Under the pieces are notes generated by a model that was not told where the DNA came from, searched no databases, and saw only the letters and a program-made list of their open reading frames with translations. Below, in pieces: positions 19,763 through 30,744 of a stretch of 64,000 nt of DNA. The stretch lies in NCBI GenBank assembly GCA_018457335.1, contig JAGYHI010000001.1:1-64000 (forward strand), read 5' to 3'. A program made the position numbers and the translations under genes. Origin of the DNA: Candidatus Altimarinota bacterium (GTDB lineage Bacteria; Patescibacteria; JAEDAM01; BD1-5; UBA2023). Within the stretch, counting starts at the first letter, position 1; each line of letters begins with the position of its first letter.

Positions 19763-19813
19763 TTAAAAATGCTATTTTTCCCAAAAAAAGCACCATTTCC
19801 TTTGATAAATCAT

Positions 19814-19841
19814 TTGAAAAAAAACAATTTTTCTATATACT
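19814..19841 (+). promoter_or_regulatory. secA promoter
   Basis: TTGAAA, 16 bp, TATACT, 23 bp before the secA start; divergent from the promoter at 19734-19762. Confidence 0.65.
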
Positions 19842-19864
19842 GTGTCGGCAATTTAATTTTATAT

Positions 19865-22800
19865 ATGTTTTCATTTCTTACTAAAATTTTTGGTGATCCA
19901 TCAGAAAAAAAACTACAATCATACCGAAAAGAACTCGAAGCGATCAAAAAAATCGAAGCAAAATACCGTGATGAAATTACTTCTCTCGAACAAGTCCAGG
20001 CAAAAACTCACGAATTTCAGAGTAAATTTGAAGGGCTCGATATCACAGATGATGATGACAAGAAAAAAATCAAAGAAATCCTAGAAACTATAAAACATGA
20101 GGCTTTTGCGCTTCATCGAAGGACTTGTGAACTTATTCACGGGCAGACTTTCGAACTCGATGCCAATACACAATTTGAGTGGAATATGGTGCCGTATGAT
20201 GTGCAGATGCTTGGTGCCCTTGCACTTCATGATGGAAATATCTCCGAGATGAAAACCGGAGAAGGTAAAACTCTCGTCGCGACCATTGCTGCCTACCTCA
20301 ATGCGCTTGTCGGAAATAGTGTCCACATCGTCACAGTCAATGATTATTTGGCTCGTCGTGATGCGAAAGAAATGGGAATTATCTATAAAGCGCTCGGGCT
20401 CTCTGTCGGGGTGATTTCTCATGGGCAGAGTTTTGAAGAGAAAAAGCATTCATACAGTCGAGATGTCGTCTATGCAACGAATAACGAACTCGGATTTGAT
20501 TATCTGCGTGATAATATGGCGGTTTCGGATGAAAATCGTGTGATGAGTACGCTTTGGTATGCGATTATCGATGAGGTTGATAGCATTTTGGTTGATGAGG
20601 CTCGTACACCACTTATTATCTCGGCGCCGTCTGCTGAGCCAACCAGTCAGTATATGCGATTTGCTGCGATTGCTCGCAAACTCTCTGAAAATACCGACTA
20701 TAAAATCGACGAAAAACAAAAAACTGCGACCCTTACAGAAGAGGGAATTAATGCGCTCGAAAAAATTCTTGGCGTTGATAATATCTATGTTTCTCAGCAC
20801 TACAACGATATTCATCACATTGAAAACGCCCTCAAAGCATCAACTGTGTACAAAAAAGATATCGACTATCTTCTTCGAAATGATGCGTCTGCCGCTGAGG
20901 TTGATTGCAATTGGCTGGATGAGGCTCGTACACCACTTATTATCTCGGCGCCGTCTGCTGAGCCAACCAGTCAGTATATGCGATTTGCTGCGATTGCTCG
21001 CAAACTCTCTGAAAATACCGACTATAAAATCGACGAAAAACAAAAAACTGCGACCCTTACAGAAGAGGGAATTAATGCGCTCGAAAAAATTCTTGGCGTT
21101 GATAATATCTATGTTTCTCAGCACTACAACGATATTCATCACATTGAAAACGCCCTCAAAGCATCAACTGTGTACAAAAAAGATATCGACTATCTTCTTC
21201 GAAATGATGAGATTATGATTATCGACGAGCATACAGGTCGAGTTTTGCCAGGGCGACGCTATTCAGATGGGCTTCATCAAGCGATCGAGGCAAAAGAAAA
21301 TGCAACCATCCAAGAAGAATCTCGAACGCTTGCTTCAGTGACTTTCCAAAATTATTTCCGACTCTACAAAAAACTCTCTGGTATGACTGGTACCGCAAAA
21401 ACTGAGGAAGAAGAATTTTATAAAATATATAATCTGGAGGTCATATGTGTGCCGACAAATCGTCCAGTAATCCGAGAGGATCGCGGAGACTTGCTTTTCC
21501 GAAGTGAAAAAGGAAAATTTGACTACATCACAAATCTCGTCGAAAAACTCTACGAAAAAGGTCAGCCAGTACTTATTGGTACTGTCAGTGTTGCAAAAAG
21601 TGAATACCTTTCTCATCTTCTCGAACAAAAAAATATTCCACATAATGTCCTCAATGCAAAACACGACAGCAAGGAGGCTGAAATCGTCGGTGCTGCCGGA
21701 AAATACAAAGCCGTGACGATCGCGACAAATATGGCCGGTCGTGGTACTGATATCAAGATAGATGATCGCGTACGAAACCTCTCTGGTACGGTCACTATCG
21801 AAGGAAAAGCCGGAAAACAAGAATACCCACTTGGTGGACTCTACATTATCGGTACAGAAAAACACGAAACGCGTCGAATCGACAACCAACTTCGTGGGCG
21901 ATCCGGTCGTCAGGGAGATCCTGGACTTTCGCAATTTATGATTTCTCCACAGGATGATATCATGCGAATTTTTGGTGGAAATAAACTCTTTTCTATCCTT
22001 GCTCGATTTGAGTCACACCCAGAAAATGACCCACTTGTCGAGTCAAAAATGCTCACACGAAATATCGAATCAATCCAAAAACAAGTGGAAGGTCGAAATT
22101 TTGATATCCGAAAACATATTCTCGAGTATGATGATGTCCTCAATCAACACCGTCTTGCGATCTATGCGCGACGAAATCGAATCTTGAAAGGGAATGATAT
22201 TCATCAGGAAATCCTCGATATGCTCGAACACCAAATCCAATCAATCGTATCGAGTGTGTATGATATTCATAACGAAATTGACTCGGCTTATGTGACGGAT
22301 ATCGTCAAAGAAATCAATGATTTTGCAGAAAGTGAAGTGATTTCACGAGATGATGTGGCAAATATCGAGACCTCAGAAGATATGCTTACTCGAGTAAAAA
22401 CTCTACTCGCTGGAAAGATAGAAAATCTTCGCTCTCAAGGAGATGAGGAGACTTTTTCGGACTTTGAAAGACAACTTACACTTGCGAGTATCGATGAGAT
22501 GTGGATGCAGCATATCGACAAAATGGCACACCTTCGTGAAGAGGTCGCCTTTGAGGGATACGCTCAAAAAAATCCGCTTGTCGTCTATAAGGAGCGCGCG
22601 TATGAAGGATTTATGAATCTCATAAATGATCTCGAATTCCGTGTCATCAAAGCTCTCTTGACAGCAAAACCAGCAGAAGCCATCGAGAGTGTCGAACTCG
22701 AAAGTGCACTGCGAAGCGACTATACAGAGACGGCGACAGCCTCACATGAATCAGCTAATTTACTACAAAAAATCTCTGATGACTTTCCAGGTCTTCCAAA

Positions 22801-22960
22801 TACTGAAAAGGTAGAATCAAATGATGGAGTACGAGTAATCAAAGTGCAGACTCCACAACAAAATCCAGAAAATATTGATATGAATAATACTCCAAAAAAT
22901 GCACAATGTCCGTGTGGAAGCGGAAAAAAGTTTAAAACTTGTCACGGAAAAAATTTATAA
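19865..22960 (+). CDS. secA: preprotein translocase ATPase SecA with duplicated PPXD region
   Basis: A 1031-residue SecA, the motor that drives preproteins through SecYEG. Walker A is MKTGEGKT, Walker B is IDEVDS, helicase motif VI is QLRGRSGRQGDPG, and the C-terminal SEC-C zinc motif is CPCGSGKKFKTCHG. It is about 110 residues longer than usual. From the DEVD box through the preprotein cross-linking domain to LLRND, 108 residues occur twice in tandem in frame. The second copy starts with a degraded Walker B (AEVDCNWLDEARTP). No TGA codons. The start MFSFLTKIFG follows the promoter, although an in-frame ATG exists at 19769. It is the first gene of an apparent secA-lepB-truB run. The duplication is either a real domain duplication or an assembly error. 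Confidence 0.93.
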   Translation: MFSFLTKIFGDPSEKKLQSYRKELEAIKKIEAKYRDEITSLEQVQAKTHEFQSKFEGLDITDDDDKKKIKEILETIKHEAFALHRRTCELIHGQTFELDANTQFEWNMVPYDVQMLGALALHDGNISEMKTGEGKTLVATIAAYLNALVGNSVHIVTVNDYLARRDAKEMGIIYKALGLSVGVISHGQSFEEKKHSYSRDVVYATNNELGFDYLRDNMAVSDENRVMSTLWYAIIDEVDSILVDEARTPLIISAPSAEPTSQYMRFAAIARKLSENTDYKIDEKQKTATLTEEGINALEKILGVDNIYVSQHYNDIHHIENALKASTVYKKDIDYLLRNDASAAEVDCNWLDEARTPLIISAPSAEPTSQYMRFAAIARKLSENTDYKIDEKQKTATLTEEGINALEKILGVDNIYVSQHYNDIHHIENALKASTVYKKDIDYLLRNDEIMIIDEHTGRVLPGRRYSDGLHQAIEAKENATIQEESRTLASVTFQNYFRLYKKLSGMTGTAKTEEEEFYKIYNLEVICVPTNRPVIREDRGDLLFRSEKGKFDYITNLVEKLYEKGQPVLIGTVSVAKSEYLSHLLEQKNIPHNVLNAKHDSKEAEIVGAAGKYKAVTIATNMAGRGTDIKIDDRVRNLSGTVTIEGKAGKQEYPLGGLYIIGTEKHETRRIDNQLRGRSGRQGDPGLSQFMISPQDDIMRIFGGNKLFSILARFESHPENDPLVESKMLTRNIESIQKQVEGRNFDIRKHILEYDDVLNQHRLAIYARRNRILKGNDIHQEILDMLEHQIQSIVSSVYDIHNEIDSAYVTDIVKEINDFAESEVISRDDVANIETSEDMLTRVKTLLAGKIENLRSQGDEETFSDFERQLTLASIDEMWMQHIDKMAHLREEVAFEGYAQKNPLVVYKERAYEGFMNLINDLEFRVIKALLTAKPAEAIESVELESALRSDYTETATASHESANLLQKISDDFPGLPNTEKVESNDGVRVIKVQTPQQNPENIDMNNTPKNAQCPCGSGKKFKTCHGKNL
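20561..21209 (+). repeat. tandem duplication inside secA, period 324 bp
   Basis: Bases 20594-20885 (292 bp) are identical to 20918-21209. The 33 bp at the start of the second copy (20885-20917) aligns to 20561-20593 but differs at 10 positions. The 324-bp period keeps the frame. The mirror copy is 47691-48339. Confidence 0.95.
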
Positions 22961-22974
22961 TTTATTTTCTTTTT

Positions 22975-23808
22975 ATGTCAGATCATTCAATTTATCGAGC
23001 GAATCAAGAACTTCGAGAAACCAATTCAACTTTTATGGATTTTATAAAATTCCTAAGAGATTTTGTAATTTTATTGATTATTGTCCTTTTAGTGCGCTCT
23101 TTTATCGTGACGCCTTTTCGTATTTCTGGAAGCTCTATGGAGGCTTCTTATCATGATGGAGAGTATATTTTGATCGATAAATTTTCATATCTTAATTTTG
23201 ATACTCAGTTTGATAATTTTATCACTGGAGCATCTGAAAAAACTTTCATTGAAAAATGAGCAGAACTTTTTAAAAAAATCCCTATTCACATTGGTGATCC
23301 AAAACGATGAGATGTAGTTGTGATTACACCGCATGTTGATCCGACAAAACCATATTATATCAAGAGAATTGTTGGAATGCCAGGGGACACAATTCGATTT
23401 GAAAATGGAAAAGTTTCTATTAAAAAACCAAAATCAGAAAGTTTCATTGAGTTGTCTGAAGATTATCTTTCTGTGATTAATGAGTGACAAACCAACCTAC
23501 CAAGTTCTGTGACTGAGAAAGAATTTAAAATTCCACAAGGATTTTATTGGGTAATGGGAGATAATCGCCTTAACTCTGCTGATTCTCGAAGTTGTTTCCA
23601 TGATTGTTTTCGTGAGTGAGCTACTCATTTTGCTGCAAGAAAGGATATTATTGGTCGGGTACTTCTCGATTTTGGACATTTTGATCTCTTTGACGGAGAA
23701 TTTAGTCTTAATCCTTTAAAAATTCCAAAACTTTGAACCCTTAAATGGCTTCGTCAGCCGAGATTTTTTGATACTCCAAGAAATGCTGAATATCCAGAAC
23801 TCAAATAA
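22975..23808 (+). CDS. lepB: signal peptidase I
   Basis: A 277-residue membrane serine peptidase that removes signal peptides after Sec export. One N-terminal membrane helix (about residues 26-46) precedes the catalytic Ser54 in GSSME. The catalytic Lys is probably Lys130 in YYIKRIVGMPGD. The box E signature is MGDNRLNSADSR. TGA at 23308-23310 encodes the conserved Gly of PKR-G-DVVV. It is somewhat longer than the minimal enzyme, with an insert before PKRGD and a C-terminal tail. It starts 14 bp after secA and ends 2 bp before truB, forming a likely operon that links export and signal cleavage. Confidence 0.95.
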
Positions 23809-23810
23809 GT

Positions 23811-24665
23811 ATGTTTTTTCTCATAGATAAACCACTTTGACTTTCCAGTTTTGATGTAATTCGCCGGCTTCGAAAAAAATTTAATATCAAAAAAATGGGA
23901 CACACTGGAACCTTAGACCCGCTTGCAAGCGGGATTCTTTTGATTGCGACGGAAAATAGTACTAAGCTCATTCCAGCGCTCGAAGGCTGTGACAAAACCT
24001 ATTCCTTTACAGTGAGACTTGACGGTAAAACTGAAAGTTTGGATCTAGGGACAGAAGTTGAGCCAGTTGATACAAAAAACTATCAAAAAATCTCTGATAT
24101 TGATTTGATTGTTTGACTTGAAAATTTGACTGAGCAAATCCCACCAAAATACAGCGCGCTTCATATCGACGGAGTGCGAGCCTACGATCTTGCGAGACAA
24201 GGTAAAAATTTCGAGATTCCAAAGCGAAAAATCACGATAAAAAATGCAGAAATAATTTCACAAAAACCGTATGAAGTTACAGTTCGACTGAGGATTTCTT
24301 CTGGGGGGTATATTCGTTCACTGGCACCTGAGATAGGGAAGTGGTATGATGTAGATGGTGGATATATTTCGATGCTTCGGCGCGAGATTTTACATTTGCC
24401 GTGAGGAGATTTGACTTTACAGGATTCTTTTTTACTCGATGAAATTTCCTTGCAAAATTTGATTTCTTACAAAAATCTTTTTCCACATTTTCTCCACCAA
24501 GAAATCACCAAAAAACAAAAGGAAAGACTTATCCAGTGAAAAGAGATTATTCTTGAAAATCTTGAAAAAACCCAAAAATGAGATATTTTTCTCTATCACG
24601 ATGATTTTGTGTCTTGGTGTAAAATTGAGCATAGAACTTGCAAAATAAAGAAAAATAATGTATAA
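23811..24665 (+). CDS. truB: tRNA pseudouridine-55 synthase
   Basis: A 284-residue enzyme that forms pseudouridine 55 in the tRNA T loop. The KPLGLSS motif has its Gly encoded by TGA (23838-23840). The catalytic Asp36 lies in GHTGTLDPLASG. Further family motifs are KTYSFTVRLDGKTE, PPKYSALHIDGVRAYDLAR and SSGGYIRSLAPEIG. The C-terminal region is Lys-rich and ends HRTCKIKKNNV. It starts 2 bp after lepB and probably shares the secA transcript. Confidence 0.93.
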
Positions 24666-24746
24666 AAATATTTTAAAAATATTTCTTCACATAAAATTCA
24701 CACAATTCCCCTTGATTTTTTTATGTTTTTGTATATATTTCACGGT

Positions 24747-25112
24747 ATGAAAATTTTATCTCGCAGCATCCTTGGTATTTTTATAGCTTGTGTCGGCTTT
24801 TCGTCGCTATCTACACAGGAGGTTTTTGCGAGTGAAAAATCTTATACAGCGACGATTCAGGGATATATTCTTGAGGCTTATAAAGTGCAGGGAGATTCAA
24901 TTGTTGCTACTTTGTCTCAAAATCTTACCAAGATGTATCCAAATCTTGAAAACCGAAAAAAAGCTTTTATAAACATACAAACAAGTCTTTCTCTTAAAAA
25001 ACAAGCGATTCAAAAGCATCCAAAAATTTCTCAAATGACTCGTACTCTTCTTTCTCAGTATCTTGATTATATGATTTTTAAAATTGAGCAAGAAAAACAG
25101 AAAATAAAATAA
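24747..25112 (+). CDS. small secreted protein, unknown
   Basis: A 121-residue protein with a clear signal peptide (residues 1-29; hydrophobic ILGIFIACVGFSSL, cleavage after VFA) and a mature helical, Lys/Gln-rich part. No TGA codons. The start at 24747 gives the canonical short basic N-region; an upstream ATG at 24723 would add MFLYIFHG. It follows truB after about 80 bp and ends at a perfect terminator. The family is not recognised. Confidence 0.65.
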   Translation: MKILSRSILGIFIACVGFSSLSTQEVFASEKSYTATIQGYILEAYKVQGDSIVATLSQNLTKMYPNLENRKKAFINIQTSLSLKKQAIQKHPKISQMTRTLLSQYLDYMIFKIEQEKQKIK

Positions 25113-25143
25113 AAAATCTCAGTTTATAAACTGAGATTTTTTT
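25111..25143. terminator. bidirectional terminator
   Basis: AAAAATCTCAGTTTA/TAAACTGAGATTTTT, a perfect palindrome between the secreted protein gene (+) and the surface operon (-), with T-runs on both strands. Confidence 0.9.
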
Positions 25144-25169
25144 AAAATATTAGTATAAAAGGTAAATTT

Positions 25170-26888
25170 TTACTTTTCTAGAACAAATGGAATATTACTA
25201 CGAATAGTCGGATTATATTCTATAATAAGAGAATTTGTTTTATTGGTAGTGCGTAATTTTTGTTGTCCTGCTCCGAAATCCATTCCTTGAGTTAAATGAT
25301 TTAAATTATCTGGTATATCTTTATTAATATCGTTATTAAAACACTTTCGTTTTCCAGCCCAAGCGTATTTTAGATTTTTAGTGAGTTTATCTTCAGTCGT
25401 ATTTATAGTAAATCCTGCAGTCCAGTACCAGTTTTGTTTTCCATTGGATTTTTTACCTCCACAATTACTCTCTACTTTTTGTGGATTTGCATATTTGACT
25501 TGAAATCCTCGTAAGTTTGCAAGGTCGTAAATATTTTCTTTTTTATCTGCAAATTTTTTGATATCTTTTATACGATATAAATCTGCGTCGTATGGGATTT
25601 TTTTCGAACCAATTGTATTTTTCGTAAAAATTGTTCCATATATATAGAGCTGGCGTGCCAGTAGTCAATTATTGTCAGTATTTCGATTGAGGATTTTCCC
25701 ATCTCGGTAACTTAATAAACTTCCATCTGCTATTAAAATTGCGTCAATATTAGTTACATCTGGATCAACATAAATGTTTCCACCATTGTTATTTTTGTCG
25801 CGTTTTGCGATAATAGTGAGCAGAGAAGTTTTATCATCGGTATTGTGTAAATCAGCATTTATGTAAATATTTGCCCCCTCGACAATGAGAGTATTTTTTC
25901 CTGTGATTGGGATATGATATTTTTTTGGTACACTTTTTTTAAATTTTTTCGAGACCGTTTCGAGTCGTACAATATGTCATTTATTAATTTCTTTTGAATT
26001 ACTTGGAAGAATTCTTGATTTTCCTTTATAATTATAATAAAAAATATTTTCTCAATCAATTTTTACTGTGGCACTGTCAGCATCAAAAGAGCGAATTTGA
26101 GTATCAATATATTGTTTTGTGGTAGCTGGTGCATTTCGGGTAAGAAGAGCGATTCTGTGTTCTATTTCTTCGGACATAATCGGTATTACGCCTCGTGATG
26201 AGTTGATTTCATTGATGCCAGTGTCCCCAGATTCATTGAAGAGATTATTTTTATTTCCGTCGAGATTAGCGATTCCAGTGATGAGGACTTGTTGTTTTTC
26301 AAAGATATTTTCGACTGCGGTCCCACTAAAAGATACATTGAAATCCTGCTCGAGTTTTTCTTCATTTTCTTTTTTCCAGCCGAGATTGTAGAGGAGTTTT
26401 TTTGGGAGTCACTCTGAGTGGAATACAATAAAAGTTTCGAGGCTTTTTGGACAAAAAAGTGACTTGCTTTCATCGACTTGTAAGACTCCAAAAAGTGGAC
26501 TAATAATACTTCCAGTGACGCTGTATGTATGTTGTTTTTCTCCACATTTTGTCTTGTCGGTATCTTTGAGGATAAATCCAGTGTCGCCCTCATCCTGACT
26601 TTTGATTTCAAATTTTCCAAAAAGACTACTGAAAATATCGCCTTGCAAGACTCCACGATATTTTTGATTTTGGTATGAGTCACGGTCACTGTCAAAGATG
26701 AGGATATTTTTCACTGCAAATCTCCAAATATCGTTGTCTTTGCAAATTTTCCCGTCTGAGCAAGTGGCATCATTATTTTTAAAAGAAAATTTTTCGAATG
26801 AATTACTGTCGTCCGTCGCAAAAATCCCACCAATACAGATAACTGAGAGTAGAGAAGCAACGAGAATGTATTTTTTAAAAGGTTTCAT
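25170..26888 (-). CDS. exported 572-residue protein, unknown
   Basis: A 572-residue protein with four internal TGA codons. The N-terminal signal peptide (MKPFKKYILVASLLSVICIGGIFA) is clear. Residues 40-160 are Cys-containing and beta-rich. The region around residues 325-400 (TLIVEGANIYINADLHN..GGNIYVDPDVTNIDAILIADGSLL) has the regular strand pattern of a beta-helix or bactofilin-like fold. It is the last gene of the surface operon, 26 bp after the DUF285 gene. It is likely a cell-surface or secreted component; I do not recognise the family. Confidence 0.7.
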
Positions 26889-26914
26889 AGGAAAAAATTA
26901 TATGTATTTAAAGA

Positions 26915-29377
26915 TTAATCGCAGTTTCAGGTGCTTCCGTCAGTTCACCATTTTGGGTACTTTTCGGGTTGGTTTGCAAATCAAGCACTGGAAGCAAAAA
27001 AACTTTTACCCGTTACTTTTTTTACATTCCAACAGGAAAGATTTTGATCAAAATCATAAGCATCATTAAACATATCATACATTTTTATAACATTACTTGT
27101 ATTCCATTGAGATAAAGGTTGATTAAATTCTTCTGCATGATGAAACATAGTATTCATATATTTAACATTACTAACATTCCAATTATTCAATGGTTGATTG
27201 AATTTTTTTGCGTAAGAAAACATACTATTCATTCGTATAACATTACTAACATTCCAGTTATTCAATGGTTGATTAAAGCTTGTTGCCATTGTAAAAATAT
27301 TCCTCATATCGGTAACCTTACTTACATCCCATGAGTTTATATTTCAATTAAATTTTTTTGCGTAACAAAATATTCCTGTCATTTTTTTAAGATTGGATGT
27401 TTTCCATTTACTTAATGGTTGATTAAATTCTTCTGCTTGATAAAACATATTTGCCATATTAGTAACTTTACTCACATCCCATAAACTTATATCTCAGTTA
27501 AATACTGTTGCTTGATAAAACATACTTGTCATATTGGTAACTTTACTCACATCCCATAAACTTATATCTCAGTTAAATATTGTTGCTCCTTGAAACATAC
27601 GACTAGTATTTATTACTCCAGGAGGTAAATATTTCGGAACCTCTATAAGAGATTCCGCTTTTTTAAATGCATACGAAAAATTTGTAATTCCAAGATTATC
27701 CCATTTTAAGACCTTTTTTAGTTTTTTGATACCAGGTTGAGTTCATCACCAAGTATATCAAAAATCGCTTGCCTTTCCTCTGACTATAATGGTAGTTTCT
27801 CAAGAATTTACTCAATTTTTATAAGTACATCATGGATAGTACCAGTCATTTGTTTTTTGACAATCTTCTCATCAAGGTCCCCAATCTATATCTGTTATAT
27901 GTACATCTCAGTGAAAACCCAATGTAACCTTATCTCAAGGAACTAATCCTTCATATACTAAAATCATTTCTCCTTGAGAGCTACAATTTCCACCACTTCC
28001 GTCGGTTCACCATCGTGGGTACTTTTCCATTTCTCTATCAAATCAGGCTCAAACTGCAAAGTGGCCTTGACTTTTTACTTTTTTTACATTCCAACAAGAA
28101 AGATTTTGATCAAATTGTGTTGCGTTTTTAAACATTCCAAACATATCAGTTACACTCTTTGTATTCCAGTGATTTAAGGGTTGATTAAAACTTGTTGCAT
28201 TTTCAAACATAAAAGCCATATTTTTAACTTTACTTACGTCCCAATTTCCGATTGGTTGGTTAAATGAAGGATTATCTAAGAATATTCCCCAGATATCTGT
28301 AACCTTACTTGTATCCCAATTTCCAATTGGTTGATTGAAATTAGATTTTCGAAACATAACACCCATATCTGTAACCTTACTTGTATCCCAAGTTCCAATT
28401 GGTTGATTGAAATTATTATTCCACGAAAACATACCATCCATATTGGTTACATTACTTGTATCCCAATTTCCAATTGGTTGATTGAAATTATTCCACGAAA
28501 ACATAAATCTCATATCTGTAACCTTACTTGTATCCCAAGCTCCAATTGGTTGATTGAACTTACCGCCAGAAAACATTCTACTCATATTTGTCACTTGACT
28601 CGTATCCCAATTTCCAATTGCTTGATTGAAGTTAGAGTTCGAAAACATCCCTCGCATATTAGTTATACGACTTGTGTCCCAATTTCCAATTGGTTGATTG
28701 AACTTATGAGTTCAGGAAAACATATATCCTACATTGGTGACAGTTTTTGGTAAGTAATTTGGTACTTCTATAAGATTTTCTGCTCAAATAAAAGCAAAAC
28801 TCAAATCAGTAAATCACATATCTTTCCATTTTTTAACTTTTTTTAGTTTATTCATTCATAGTATTACTTGTCTATCTCTAGAAGTAGGCTCTCAAAATCA
28901 ATTTGCTTTTCCATTTACTACAATCCTTGTCTCTCTACTTTGAACTTTACTATTATAAGTACAAATTGGGTCAATGTTTGTCGTCTTTTTGATACAGTTT
29001 TCTCCACCTCGTCCCCAGTCTATGTTTTCAATTTTTACATTTCCATGAAAAGGAAGCTCGACGACATCACCACTCGTCAATCCTTCATATACCAAAATCA
29101 TTTCTCCCATAGATTCACATTCTTCGAGTTTTAGGTGGCTCGGTTTGGTTGCGATGAGATTGTTCCATTCGGCTTTGCTTTTGGTCGGTATGAAAGCATC
29201 TCACTTATCAGAGAGATTTGTAATTTTTTTACAGATGTTGTGAGCGGTCACGAGAGTAGGAGTATTTTTCGCGATACGGAAACCGTCTTGGACGCTATTT
29301 ATCGCGTACACTGAAAATACTCATATGAGTATTACGCTGACAATCAACCCCATGATGTAATATCATTTTTTCTGCAT
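26915..29377 (-). CDS. DUF285/BspA-like repeat surface protein, two units
   Basis: An 820-residue protein with many TGA-Gly codons. An N-terminal membrane helix (about residues 8-26) anchors or exports it. It consists of two units with a period of 378 residues. Each has a beta module (GEMILVYEGL..GD.V.L.FHG..I..IDWG.GGE.C) followed by a block of about 25-residue DUF285 repeats (FNQPIGNWDTSKVTDM..MF), then a SCWNVKKV..YP.WGTDGS.GNC ending. DUF285 repeats occur in surface proteins of Mycoplasma and other bacteria and are related to BspA leucine-rich repeats used in adhesion. The start is 5 bp after the S74 gene, and the C-terminal gene follows 26 bp later. Confidence 0.88.
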
Positions 29378-29382
29378 GTTTT

Positions 29383-30684
29383 TTATTTTTTAAGAGTTTT
29401 TTTGATTTCATCAATTTGTTTTTGGAGGTTGCTGACCTGATTTTTGAGTGTGTCGATTTCCGCTTGCTGTGATTTGATACCCTCGATGAGGAAGGCGACA
29501 AGATTGCCGTATTCTACTGATTTATAGCCACTTGCATCTGTGTGGACGAGTTCTGGTAAGATTTTTTCAACTTCTTGCGCGACGAGCCCGTAGGTTTTTC
29601 GCCCGTTTTCTTTCCAAGAAAAAGAGACACCACGAAGTTTTTTAACGATTTGAATCACATTTTTTATCGGTGTGATATTTTCTTTGAGACGCTTATCAGA
29701 AGTGTAGAAAAAAGCCGATGCTTTCAGATCACCTTTAATCGTAATTTGTTTATTTCCAGACATATTTCCAGTGATGATATTTCCGATGTTAAGCTGGTAG
29801 CTTCCGTTTGGATTTGGAAAGTTTGTATTTGTTCAGAGAGCAATATTGTGGTTCCCAGACTTGAGGTTGTCACCTGCAAGATATCCAAATGCTGTATTAT
29901 TATTTCCAGTATTTTGATGTAGGAGAGAAAAATTTCCGACAGCAGTATTATTGCTTCCTGTTATATTATTTTTTAATACAGATTCACCAATTGTCGTGTT
30001 ATTTCTTCCACTTACATTCTTTTGTAATATATTTGTTCCATAACAAATATTTCAAGTTCAATTTCCACTAGCTTTACATAAATTTACTCCTTTCTCACTC
30101 CACTTTGCTTTTCCGTCCGCATCACTCATGAGTACATAATCCTTTCATTCAGTACCGTCTTTGATTTTAATACTTCCATTGACTTGCAGTTTTTCATTAG
30201 GAAACCTTGTATTGATTCCCACATTTCCATCGTCGTAATAAGCATTGTTTCCTTGTTTCTTCCAAAAAGTCCACGCTGGATTGACATTTTCTTGTTTGAG
30301 TGTTCCATTTTTGATTTTTGATGCATCTATAGAATTTTCTTGGAGATTATTTACTGTGATACTCCCTGGTTGAAGGTCTGCATTAGTGATACTCCCATCT
30401 TTTATATCTACAGACGTAATACTCCCGTTTTTGATTTTATCACCTGTCACACTGTTATCTTGGAGTTCAGCAGAAGTGATAGTTTTATCTTTAATATTTG
30501 TTCCATCGAGACGATATTTACTTGTAGTATGGCCATTTGTTTCAGTATGAGAAGTAGGAGGAAGATTAAAAAGTACTCCAATTCCACCTTCTGTTTGCAT
30601 GGTAGTATAACCTACAGCTGATGCACAAGAAAGTCCAATTATAAAACCGGCGATATATTTATGTGTACTTCATTTTGAAGTCAT
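29383..30684 (-). CDS. fibre-like surface protein with S74 chaperone domain
   Basis: A 433-residue protein with an N-terminal hydrophobic segment (IAGFIIGLSCASAVGY). Short repeats of the form DIKDGSIT fill residues 55-125, and trimeric-adhesin-like NNTAxG repeats lie at about 235-285 (NNTTIGESVL, NNTAVGNFSL, NNTAFGYLAG). The C-terminal Peptidase_S74 (endosialidase chaperone) domain starts at SDKRLKENI, the usual Ser-Asp autocleavage region, and a coiled coil ends the protein. S74 domains fold trimeric tail spikes and fibres and then cleave themselves off. It is the first gene of the three-gene surface operon. No other phage genes are nearby, so it is probably a cellular adhesin. Confidence 0.87.
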
Positions 30685-30715
30685 AAAAAGAGAAGTTAAA
30701 GATGTAATGATTTCT

Positions 30716-30744
30716 ATGTTATCATATTTTTTTGTTATTGTCAA
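30716..30744 (-). promoter_or_regulatory. possible surface-operon promoter
   Basis: Minus strand: TTGACA, 17 bp, TAACAT (weak -10), about 32 bp before the S74 start. Sequence from here to 30942 is AT-rich, and I see nothing else in it. Confidence 0.45.

Noticed and set aside
21335..21934. Long antisense ORFs in secA, tig and topA (up to about 220 codons)
   Set aside because: They mirror the codon bias of the sense gene, have no homology I recognise and no start signals.
28049..28760. Regularly spaced DNA repeats resembling a CRISPR array
   Set aside because: They are roughly 75-bp coding repeats of the DUF285 protein with an open frame; the repeats are imperfect and no cas genes are present.
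29383..30684. Prophage tail-fibre gene
   Set aside because: Only the S74 domain is phage-like. Neighbours are cellular surface and housekeeping genes, and no capsid, portal or terminase gene is seen.
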